Positions 27,139 through 35,900 of a DNA stretch of 64,000 nucleotides are shown in pieces. The notes under the pieces are model-generated. The model did not search any database. It had not been told where the DNA came from and was given only the letters and a program-made list of their open reading frames with translations. This DNA comes from Lacibacter sp. H375 (GTDB taxonomy: Bacteria > Bacteroidota > Bacteroidia > Chitinophagales > Chitinophagaceae). Each line of letters starts with the position of its first letter. The first letter of the stretch is position 1. Where the stretch lies: contig NZ_JBBKTT010000001.1 of NCBI RefSeq assembly GCF_037892425.1, positions 1,116,001 to 1,180,000 of the forward strand, written 5' to 3'. The position numbers and the translations under genes are program-made.

Positions 27139-27249
27139 CGTCACCCAGAGGCAAGAGCGGTCTCTACTAAAACGATGTGTATTACTTTATCAGTACGATT
27201 GCATTAATCAGTGTACTTGTGTAGAGATGCCTCTTTCGTCGGCATGACG
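27139..27249. repeat. Imperfect long inverted repeat between convergent genes
   Basis: Left arm 27139-27167 and right arm 27221-27249, both 29 bases, match in about 21 positions when one is reverse-complemented; the shared blocks are CGTCA, AAGAG and TCTCTAC. The arms enclose 53 bases. It fills the gap between two convergent gene ends, so it could fold as a cruciform or long hairpin and stop both transcripts. It resembles REP/BIME or MITE-like elements but carries no gene. Confidence 0.55.
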
Positions 27250-27275
27250 CACTCTCATTATTTATCTATGCCTTT

Positions 27276-28022
27276 TCAAGGAAACGCCACAAAATAATAA
27301 TTCAGTTTTTGGTAATACTGTTCTTCAAATAAAGTTTTGTTGAGAGCTTGCTCTTCCTTCAAATAATTCTTTAACAGCGAAATGGTATAGCCATACTCAG
27401 CAAAGAAGGTAAACAGTTCTGCAGGAGTTGTATCATACACATCTGTGCCGCCCAACCCACATTCGAATACGATCACTGGCCTGTCACGTTTGATCAATTG
27501 TGCGGCTCCTTTTAAAACGCCTAACTCGGCTCCTTCCACATCGATCTTCATAAAGTCGATCTTTATGTTTTCCTGTAACAAAACATCATCAAGCCTGGCT
27601 GTTTTTACTTCAATCGTTTCATCAGTTTCGTTTGTACGGTCGTAGTTCCGTTTTTTAATACCGCTGTAAGAAGGGTTACTGGTAACATGATTGAAACTAC
27701 TGTTACCGTTTGCTTCACTCAAAGCCACATCGAATAACACAATATTTTTCTGTTGCCGGTACTTGGCACGAAGTGATTCATAAAGACCCGGCAAAGGTTC
27801 AAAGCCAAAATGCGTACCGTATGGAGATTGTTGCAACAACACATCAAGCAAATCACCGTTATGCGTGCCCACATCAACCGTGTTGCTGTGTGCATTACAT
27901 ACTTTGCGAATGATCTGTTTGGTCTGGCTGTCGTACTGTTGATTTCTTGTAATAACAACAGGCAGTTTCTTTACCAAACGTTTCAACCGAAGTAAGATGC
28001 CGGTATTGAAAAACGGGGTCAT
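27276..28022 (-). CDS. FkbM family methyltransferase
   Basis: 248 residues. It has the FkbM hallmarks: SNTVDVGTHNGDLLDVLLQ (SAM loop), HFGFEPLPGLYESLRAKYRQ, and FMKIDVEGAELGVLKGAAQL, with DVEGAE being the family signature, then VIVFECGLGG. These enzymes usually O-methylate sugars, lipids or natural products. The N-terminus is basic and hydrophobic and might bind membrane. It is divergent, 86 bases from another methyltransferase; no glycosyltransferase or polyketide genes lie near, so no substrate is suggested. Confidence 0.88.
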   Translation of the reverse strand: MTPFFNTGILLRLKRLVKKLPVVITRNQQYDSQTKQIIRKVCNAHSNTVDVGTHNGDLLDVLLQQSPYGTHFGFEPLPGLYESLRAKYRQQKNIVLFDVALSEANGNSSFNHVTSNPSYSGIKKRNYDRTNETDETIEVKTARLDDVLLQENIKIDFMKIDVEGAELGVLKGAAQLIKRDRPVIVFECGLGGTDVYDTTPAELFTFFAEYGYTISLLKNYLKEEQALNKTLFEEQYYQKLNYYFVAFP

Positions 28023-28108
28023 AAAATTCTAAAGGTTTTCTTCATTGATCCGAGCCAGCAAGTTAACCTCTTTTACAGAGAAAGATTTACTTTGCCCTAA
28101 ATTCAACA

Positions 28109-28948
28109 ATGCGTCAGCTGAAAAAAATATACAATGCTATTTTTCGCCCGGCAAAACTGGCGCTGCTCGATTATGAAATAGTGCCAGCGCCTGTATACCA
28201 CAAACAAAAACCTCATGATCTTTTGTATAAACAGATCGCTTTAAATAACACCAACTATACACAATTACTCAAAACAGCATTACTCTATCAACAGCAATTC
28301 ACTTCTATTCCAATAAACGAAACAACAGATCATAAGGTTGCCTCTTGGAAAAATGGTTTTTTTCCGGGACTTGATATAGTGATGCTGTACACATTACTCA
28401 CTCAACTGAAACCAAAACGTTATATCGAAATCGGCAGTGGCACAAGCACCAAACTTGCAGCCAAAACAAAAACCGAACAGCAACTTTCATTTTCTATCAC
28501 CTGTATTGATCCTTATCCAAGAAAAGAAATAACCGCTGTTGCTGATGAATGGTTAAATGTTCCTTTGCAACAGGCACCACTTTCTTTGTTTGCAAACCTG
28601 GAAGCAAATGATGTATTGTTCTTTGATGGTTCGCATCTGTTACATGCCAACAGCGATGTGCAATGGTTTTTTATGGAAGTACTGCCACGCTTGAAGAAAG
28701 GGGTTGTTGTACAGGTGCATGATATTTATATGCCTTATGATTACCCGCAAAACATGTGCGATCGTTTTTATGCCGAACAATACATGCTGGCTACAATGCT
28801 ATTGAGTAATTCTGATCGCTACGAAATTCTTGCAGCAAATTTTTATATGAGTGAAGATGCAGAACTGAAAACAATTTTAGAACCATTGTGGAAAGAGTTA
28901 CCGGGCGTGGAGAAGCACGGTGGTTCGTTTTGGTTGAAGGTGAAATAA
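28109..28948 (+). CDS. Class I SAM-dependent methyltransferase (Methyltransf_24-like)
   Basis: 279 residues. It shows a SAM-binding loop KRYIEIGSGTSTKLAAK, the acidic strand-2 turn SITCIDPYPRKEI, and VLFFDGSHLLHANSDVQWFF followed by PRLKKGVVVQVHDIYMPYDY. The DGSH and VHDI motifs suit Methyltransf_24, whose members often act on sugars or small metabolites and use a metal. It starts at the ATG at 28109, 14 bases after a TTACTTTGC box. Divergent from an FkbM methyltransferase; the two may form a functional pair, but no pathway is visible. Confidence 0.82.
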   Translation: MRQLKKIYNAIFRPAKLALLDYEIVPAPVYHKQKPHDLLYKQIALNNTNYTQLLKTALLYQQQFTSIPINETTDHKVASWKNGFFPGLDIVMLYTLLTQLKPKRYIEIGSGTSTKLAAKTKTEQQLSFSITCIDPYPRKEITAVADEWLNVPLQQAPLSLFANLEANDVLFFDGSHLLHANSDVQWFFMEVLPRLKKGVVVQVHDIYMPYDYPQNMCDRFYAEQYMLATMLLSNSDRYEILAANFYMSEDAELKTILEPLWKELPGVEKHGGSFWLKVK

Positions 28949-29030
28949 GTGTTTATAAATCCAGTTAGAACAAACAGCTTAATAATTATTCCGCTTTCAG
29001 TTGTACTTTGCTCTTCCAAAATTTTCGAAC

Positions 29031-29576
29031 ATGGAACAAACAAACCTCGGCATTGGCACACGCCTGCAACATACACAACACGGTCCCGGTGTAATCGTTG
29101 GCATCCGTTATGCCACCTATTTAATTTCATTCATCCACAGCGGTGTAAAAGAAATTGACAAGACCGATACACACCTAGATGAGATCATCCCTGAAAATGT
29201 AACTGAAGAAATTGAAACGCACAGCGAAGTGGAAAGATCGCTGTTGAAAATTTTACGTTTGTGGAATGGCGTGAGCGAAGTGGTGCCACTCGGCGAAAAA
29301 TGGGAAGGCGGCACCATGCTCCTGCAACCCAAAGACAAATCACTCAAGCCAAAAGAAATTCCCGTGGAAGATTTCTTTCACAAAATTGTGATGCTGCGTG
29401 ATCGCTTGCGTGTACTGGAACAAAACATCAACAGTAACAAAACCCTAAGCGACGAAGAGAAAGTAAACATCCAGCAATACATTACACGTTGCTACGGTTC
29501 ACTCACTACGTTCAATGTATTGTTCAAAAACAAAGAACAGTGGTTTGTGGGTGAAAAAAGCAGTAAAGAAGATTAA
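29031..29576 (+). CDS. Conserved hypothetical protein with an N-terminal tudor/SH3-like segment
   Basis: 181 residues from the ATG at 29031; the frame could extend to a TTG at 29001, but that segment would include a likely promoter box. The N-terminus (LGIGTRLQHTQHGPGVIVGIRYATYLISF) looks like the small beta barrel of CarD or UvrD C-termini (G..V.H..fG.G.V), which binds RNA polymerase or nucleic acid in those proteins. The rest is acidic and helical (VEDFFHKIVMLRDRLRVLEQ). There is no signal peptide, so it is cytosolic. Function unknown; any link to transcription is inference. A strong terminator follows. Confidence 0.7.
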   Translation: MEQTNLGIGTRLQHTQHGPGVIVGIRYATYLISFIHSGVKEIDKTDTHLDEIIPENVTEEIETHSEVERSLLKILRLWNGVSEVVPLGEKWEGGTMLLQPKDKSLKPKEIPVEDFFHKIVMLRDRLRVLEQNINSNKTLSDEEKVNIQQYITRCYGSLTTFNVLFKNKEQWFVGEKSSKED

Positions 29577-29582
29577 AACAGA

Positions 29583-29610
29583 AAGGCCGCAGTATTGCGG
29601 CCTTGTTTTT
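29583..29610. terminator. Intrinsic terminator between convergent genes
   Basis: A perfect 9-bp stem AAGGCCGCA / TGCGGCCTT with loop GTAT, followed by GTTTTT on the plus strand and by CTGTTTT on the minus strand. It should end the plus gene and perhaps also the RIC gene from the other side. Confidence 0.88.
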
Positions 29611-29624
29611 CTCATGTGATGTTA

Positions 29625-30362
29625 TTACAAATGCACTTGTGCAATTACTTCCTGCTCCAGTGTTTTCGCTTTCGGAAAAAGAATATTATTCTCCAGGTGA
29701 ATATGCGTGTGCAGATCGTCTTCAAACTCTTTCAATTTAGCATACAACACACGATATGTGTTACAGGCTTCCGGTGGTGCTGTGTACTGATCGCTGAGCG
29801 TAGCAATTTCGTGAAAATGATCGCCAGCAAATTCATGTTCAGCTTCCATCATCGTGATCGGATTTTTCACCGTGCCGAAATGTGGCGCCTGAATTTTTAC
29901 GTTGTTTCGTTTGGCGGCTGCGAGTTGGTTTACATAAGGAAATAAAATGATCTCTTCTTTTTCGAGATGATGCGCCAGTTCATCGGCCACTTCATTATAC
30001 AAACGTGCAATGGCTTTTGTTTCCGGACGATGAGCACCATGTACCAATGCCACTTTGTTTGCATACTGACGGATGAGTTCGAGGTTATTCGTTACATAGC
30101 CATGATGTTTCTCCACAATATAATTCGCCAGTTTATCCAACGGCCACTCTTTGAAATTTGTATCTGTTGATGGAGTTGACTGACCAATGCGGCTCAGTTC
30201 TTCCGTTAACTGTTCGTAAGAGATATTCTTTTTTACGCAGATCTCTTCCACTGTTACTTTACCACCACAGCAAAAGTCGATTCCGAATTTTTTAAATACA
30301 TCGGCCGTGCGGTAATCTTCTGTTACCAGTTCGGCTACTGTTCTCTCGTTTGTTGCATTCAT
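29625..30362 (-). CDS. Iron-sulfur cluster repair di-iron protein (RIC/ScdA/YtfE family)
   Basis: 245 residues from the ATG at 30362; a TTG start at 30383 would add seven residues. The N-terminal ScdA_N domain carries the paired Cys in FGIDFCCGGKVTVEE. The hemerythrin-like four-helix domain supplies His/Glu ligands: YIVEKHHGYV, LVHGAHRPETK, LAHHLEKEEIILFPYV, MEAEHEFAGDHFHEI and LHTHIHLENNILFPKA. RIC proteins restore iron-sulfur clusters damaged by nitric oxide or oxidants and can release iron from their di-iron site. A perfect TTATGA-N6-TCATAA palindrome lies 50 bases upstream, suggesting a CRP/FNR-type regulator. It is the only gene of its unit. Confidence 0.93.
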   Translation of the reverse strand: MNATNERTVAELVTEDYRTADVFKKFGIDFCCGGKVTVEEICVKKNISYEQLTEELSRIGQSTPSTDTNFKEWPLDKLANYIVEKHHGYVTNNLELIRQYANKVALVHGAHRPETKAIARLYNEVADELAHHLEKEEIILFPYVNQLAAAKRNNVKIQAPHFGTVKNPITMMEAEHEFAGDHFHEIATLSDQYTAPPEACNTYRVLYAKLKEFEDDLHTHIHLENNILFPKAKTLEQEVIAQVHL

Positions 30363-30411
30363 GATTGATAGAATTTGTTGCAACGAAACTACTGCCGTTC
30401 AAAAACAAGCA

Positions 30412-30429
30412 TTATGAGGCAAATCATAA
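30412..30429. promoter_or_regulatory. CRP/FNR-family-like operator upstream of the RIC gene
   Basis: TTATGA (30412-30417), six bases, TCATAA (30424-30429): a perfect inverted repeat with the same geometry as the CRP site TGTGA-N6-TCACA. Its centre is about 58 bases ahead of the RIC start codon. CRP/FNR-family regulators commonly control nitrosative-stress genes; which one acts here is unknown. Confidence 0.5.
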
Positions 30430-30477
30430 ATAAAAACTATGACGGTAAGATTACAAGCACAGATCAGGGGTTCAGGC

Positions 30478-32793
30478 TTACAGATCAACATATTTCACCA
30501 TGATCTTGATATCCCTGTTGCGGCCTTTATCATCGGTGCAGGAAATTTTAATGTTGCCTTCGGTTGGCAGAAAGAACTGTTTGCTGCCTGCATCGGTTGT
30601 TTTGTAGAATTGATTATTGATATACCAATACACACGGCTCACATCGTTACCCGTTTCACAAACGAGTTGTAAGGGCTCAGGATTTTTTTTACTGATGAGA
30701 TATTCGCTGCCGTTCACCGGTGATTTGATCTGCGGCGCACCCGATGCAAATATTTTTTCGCATTGCGGATTATGTGGCGGAATTACTTCAACTGCTAAGC
30801 CATTTCCCTGCATCCAGTTCTGCACTTCGGCTGCAATGAGTTTATAGCCTTTTCGTTTGAAACCCGTTTCGGGTTCACAGCTTTTGCAATAGCTGATCTT
30901 TTCATCGGCACTCACAGCGATCTCTTCGAAGTTGTTACAGGTTTGTGTTGATGAAATACCAGGAACAAAATAATCCAACACAAGATTGGTACAATGTGCC
31001 GATGGCGGCAACCCTGTTTCGCTGCATATCTTCCGTTGCTCCAGTTCTTTCGGCGGCGTAAACCATGCACGGTCGGCATCGTAATCGAGTGTATTAAAAA
31101 TGCGGAACAACAATGGTGTGGCTGTATGTGCACCGCTCAGTTCTGCATTTCCTTCTCCCGAAAAATTACCGACCCACACGCCTACTGTATATTTTTTATT
31201 GTATCCAATACTCCATGCATCTCTTCGTCCGTATGATGTGCCGGTTTTCCAGGCAATCTTGGGCAAGTGTGCCGTTGCATCCCAATGCAATGGAAAGTCG
31301 GGTCGGTTGATGCGGCTGAGAATATCGGTGACCATATAAGTCGCATCGGCCGATAAAATTCGTTGGGGTTTTGAACCTCCATCGTGCTGCACAAACAACG
31401 GACGGTAATACATTCCTTCTGTTGCAAAACAACTGTACATACCCGTTAGTTGTTCAAGCGTGGCGCCGCAACCGCCCAGGATCAAACTCAAACCCAATGC
31501 TTTTTGCTTTGATTGAATTTGTTTAAACCCGATGCTGCTGAGTTGCTGGATCATCTTATCCTTTCCCAGTATATTCAATGCTTTTACAGATGGTATGTTG
31601 AGCGAATGTTCCAACGCATATTCCACAGTAACCGGACCGTTGAAATTTTTATCATAGTTCTCCGGTGAATAGCCAGCGTAATTCACAGGCACATCGTTCA
31701 TCATTTTCTTGGGAGTGAGTAAGCCTTCATCAAAACACAAACCATAAAGCAATGGCTTTAACGTACTGCCCGGCTGACGAACTGCCGCTGCACCGTTTAC
31801 CTGTCCGCCATCAGTTGTATCAGTAAAATCGCCGCTACCAACATAGGTAATCACTTTGTGCGTTTCGTTATCGATGATTATGACGGCAGCATTGCGGATC
31901 TTACTCAACCTAAGTGTACGCACATAATCCTGCAGCAGTTTTTCTGTTTTGTATTGTGTGTTTAGTTGCAGGTTGGTTTTAATAATGGGGCCGCCACTTT
32001 GTTTGAGTTTGTAGGCAAGATGCGGAGCAAGCTTTGGCACCACACCACGCTTTGCTGTTAATGGCTCGGCCAGTGCATCTTCAATTTCCTTTTTGGTGAA
32101 CACCTTTTCTTTTGCAAAACGGTTGAGCCATTTGTTGCGTTGTTTTACGATCTCCTCATTGTTCTTACCAATCACTAATGATGACGGCCGGTTGGGTATA
32201 ATGGATAAAGCGGTGATCTCAGCCAATGATAAATGATCAGGATTTTTACCGAAGTATAAAATAGAAGCCGACTTTACACCTTCAATATTGCCACCGTACG
32301 GAACGAGGTTGAGGTAGAGTTGCAGGATCTCGTCTTTGCTGTATTTCAGTTCCAGTTGTAAAGCCCGGAACATTTCAATGAATTTGTTTCCGATGTTACG
32401 TTTCTTCGGCTCCAATGCTTTCGCTACCTGCATGGTAATAGTGCTGGCGCCGGATGTTCGCCGGCCGGTAAATACATTCATCACAAACGCACGGCCAACA
32501 GCAATCGGATTGATCCCGAAGTGACGATAGAAAAACTTGTCTTCTTTCTGCACAATCGTCTTCCGCAGCAATGGAGAAATTTCGTCCAGCTCGGTTTTCA
32601 TGCGCCACTGTTCGTTGTTGGTAAGAAAAGCGTGGATCACTTCGCCTTTATCATCCGTTATAATGGTAGAGTATTCGATCTTATCGGGCAATGGAAAAAG
32701 AATATGAATGATAAAAAACAAAACGATGAAGCCAAGTACAGCAATGCCTGTTCTTCGAAAGATTTTTTTCCACGACGGTTTTGGTAGCTTCAT
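30478..32793 (-). CDS. pbpC: Penicillin-binding protein 1C (glycosyltransferase 51 / transpeptidase)
   Basis: 771 residues. There is one membrane anchor (about 15-35), then a GT51 domain with the catalytic Glu in IVQKEDKFFYRHFGIN, then a transpeptidase domain with the Ser nucleophile in QPGSTLKPLLYG, the SxN motif in LEHSLNIPSVK and KTG in WKTGTSYGRRDAW. It ends with the BiPBP_C beta domain (about 680-765) that distinguishes PBP1C from PBP1A/B. It polymerises and crosslinks peptidoglycan. It is divergent, 192 bases from an alpha-2-macroglobulin gene, the partner seen in many Gram-negative bacteria and thought to protect the envelope where proteases breach it. Confidence 0.96.
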   Translation of the reverse strand: MKLPKPSWKKIFRRTGIAVLGFIVLFFIIHILFPLPDKIEYSTIITDDKGEVIHAFLTNNEQWRMKTELDEISPLLRKTIVQKEDKFFYRHFGINPIAVGRAFVMNVFTGRRTSGASTITMQVAKALEPKKRNIGNKFIEMFRALQLELKYSKDEILQLYLNLVPYGGNIEGVKSASILYFGKNPDHLSLAEITALSIIPNRPSSLVIGKNNEEIVKQRNKWLNRFAKEKVFTKKEIEDALAEPLTAKRGVVPKLAPHLAYKLKQSGGPIIKTNLQLNTQYKTEKLLQDYVRTLRLSKIRNAAVIIIDNETHKVITYVGSGDFTDTTDGGQVNGAAAVRQPGSTLKPLLYGLCFDEGLLTPKKMMNDVPVNYAGYSPENYDKNFNGPVTVEYALEHSLNIPSVKALNILGKDKMIQQLSSIGFKQIQSKQKALGLSLILGGCGATLEQLTGMYSCFATEGMYYRPLFVQHDGGSKPQRILSADATYMVTDILSRINRPDFPLHWDATAHLPKIAWKTGTSYGRRDAWSIGYNKKYTVGVWVGNFSGEGNAELSGAHTATPLLFRIFNTLDYDADRAWFTPPKELEQRKICSETGLPPSAHCTNLVLDYFVPGISSTQTCNNFEEIAVSADEKISYCKSCEPETGFKRKGYKLIAAEVQNWMQGNGLAVEVIPPHNPQCEKIFASGAPQIKSPVNGSEYLISKKNPEPLQLVCETGNDVSRVYWYINNQFYKTTDAGSKQFFLPTEGNIKISCTDDKGRNRDIKIMVKYVDL

Positions 32794-32985
32794 ATTTGCG
32801 GTAGCGTTACCTGTTATAAATGTAGGATGTAAATAAACAGTTTCAATAGTGTTGAGTTGCTGTTGCGAAGTTTTTCACAAGCATTTACAAATCTTTAATA
32901 AATAACACTTGGAAATATGATGAATGTTGTATTAAATTCAACTTCAAATTATCTCCACTTCAAACGTCTTTCAACTTTAACCTTT

Positions 32986-35900
32986 ATGCGCAACCGCCTG
33001 CACCTGCTGTTTGTAACAGTAGCAGTCATTCTTTTTATTTCCTGTAACCGTAATGCCGTAAAACTAACCGAGAGTAATGCCAAAGGCGAAATTCAGCAAT
33101 TACAAAATCTTGTGTTCCGGTTTAATAAAAACCTGGTGCCCGATTCATTGCTCAACCGTTGGGATTCGATTCCATATGTGGAGTTTGAACCAAAGATCAG
33201 CGGACGATTCCGCTGGGAGCATGGCGATGAGTTGATCTTTTCTCCATCAGCTCCGCTTTCACCTGCTACTTCTTACAAAGCAAGCATTAATAATGAAGTG
33301 CTGGCTTTCACCAAATACAACAAGGTATCGGTTGATGAACCGCTGGAGTTTTTTACACCTGAACTGAAACTGGAAAACTCCAACATCACCTGGGTATTGG
33401 ATGATGCAACCAACAAAGCCATTCCGCAGGTTGATCTTTATTTCAATTATATCGTTACGCCTGCTGCGTTAAAAGAAAAGCTGAAAGTGAAACTGGATGA
33501 GCAGGAGAAAGATTACAGTGTGCAGACCATCAACAACGACCGCAAGGTTTCAATCCGGCTGTTGAATGTAAAAACGGAAGACCGTGATTACAATACAACC
33601 GTAACACTTGATAAAGGTTTGGTGCCCGATGGCGGAAAGAATGCAACGAAAGAAGCCATCGAAGAAAAATTTACGATTCCGTCGCCGTATACCTTAACTG
33701 TTACCAATATGGAAGCAAGACATGATGGTTTGTCTGCTACGGTAAAGGTATTTACCTCGCAACAGGTGGTTGCCGATGTGTTGAATCAATACATCAAACT
33801 CAACCCCGGCGTAAAGTATGACGTGGAAGTAGAAGATGATGGTTTTATTATTACAGGTGATGCGTTTGATGTAAGCAAAACCTATGAACTCTTATTAACG
33901 AAAGGTCTGCGTGGTAAACTCGGCGGTACCTTGAAAGAAGATTACAAGGAAACAGTTGCCTTTGGCGAACTGGAACCGGATATTGCATTCGGCAACAGCA
34001 AAGCTGTTTATCTTTCTTCGCAGGGCAATAAGAATATCGAGATCAGGATCAGCAATGTGCCAAAGGTGAAAGTGATCATTTCTAAAGTGTATGAGAACAA
34101 CCTGCTCGCTGCACATAAATATGGTTACTATCCAAAAAACAGTGAAGACGATTATTATTACGATGAAGAAGGTGGCGATGCAACACTGGGTGATGTGATC
34201 TATGAAAAAGAAATTGATACCCGCAGCTTACCAAAGCTCGGCGGCAGTCGCTTGTTCAATTTCAATATTGCTGACCGTGTGAAAGATTTCAATGGCATAT
34301 ATCATATAGTAATACAATCAACCGAAACCTACTGGATCAAAAACCAACGTTTTGTCTCACTCAGCGATATTGGTTTGATTGCCAAAGAAGGCAAAGAGAA
34401 AATGCTGGTGTTTGCCAATTCCATTAAATCAGCAGCATCGTTAAGCGGAGTGAATGTAACGGTGTATGGCAGCAACAATCAACTACTCGGCACAGGAACA
34501 ACCAATAATGATGGTGTAGCAGAAGTTGCATACGCAAGAAAAGAATACAGCGGTTTTAAACCGGCCATGGTGATCGCAAAAACGGCTGACGATTTCAACT
34601 ACTTACCTTTTTTTAATACGAAAGTAAATACAAGTCGTTTCGATGTAGGTGGTAAAGCATGGAGCACAACCGGTATGGATGCCTTCATATATGCAGAGCG
34701 TGATATTTACCGTCCGGGTGAAAGAGTGAACGCCAACATTGTGTTGCGTACCAATGATTGGAAAACTCCCGGTGAACTACCCGTAAAACTCAAGTTCATT
34801 ATGCCGAACGGTAAGGAAATGAAAAGCTTCCGTAAAATGCTGAACGAACAAGGTTCTGCTGAAGTAAGTATCGACTTGCCTGTTGCTGCCATCACCGGCA
34901 GTTATCAACTCGAATTATATTCAGGCAACGATGTATTGCTCAGCAGTAAATCATTCAGCATCGAAGAGTTTGTACCCGATCGTATTAAAGTGGCGGCATT
35001 ACTCAGCAAAGAATTTTTAACCGTTGGTGATTCTGCTTCATTGCGTATCAATGCAACTAACTTTTTCGGGCCACCTGCCGCCAATCGTAAATACGAAACA
35101 GAAATACAATTCAAGCAGGCATATTTCTCACCAGATAAGTACGATCGCTATACATTCTCGTTAAGCAATCAATCTTCGTTCTTCGACAAAGTGGTAAAAG
35201 AAGGAACAACCGATGCAAACGGTAACGCAACTGAAGGCGTGAGTGTTCCTGCACTTTATAACAATCTGGGTTTGTTACAGGTTGATATTTATACAACAGT
35301 GTTTGATGAAACCGGTCGACCGGTAAGTAAACTCACCAAGGCCGATGTGTTTACACAAAAAGTGTTTTATGGTTTGGGTTATGACGGTTACTATTATTAT
35401 CCGCTCAATCAAAGCATTAAGTTTCCGTTGATCGCTTTGAACAAAGATGAAAAAGTAGTAAACGCAATGTCTCGTGTGCAGGTGATCAAACATGAATACA
35501 GAACAGTGTTAAGCAAGAGTGGTGATTACTTCCGTTACGAATCGCAGAAAGAAGATAAAGTGATGAAGGAAGATGTGGTAACCATCATGGGCGAGAATAC
35601 CAATTATGTATTTGTTCCCCGCCAACCCGGCGATTATGAAATACGCATTTATGCGCCGAATGCTGATACTTATGTGAGCAGAAGCTTTTACAGTTATGGC
35701 AGTTGGGGTGGCAACAACAGTTCGTTTGAAGTAAACACCGAAGGACAAATTGATATTGAAACCGACAAGAAGGAATATGCAACAGGTGAAAAAGCAAAGC
35801 TCTTATTCAAAACACCTTTCAGCGGTCGTATGTTGGTAACGTTTGAAACAGATCATGTGGTATCATATCAATACATCAATGTCGAAAACCGTTCAGCTTC

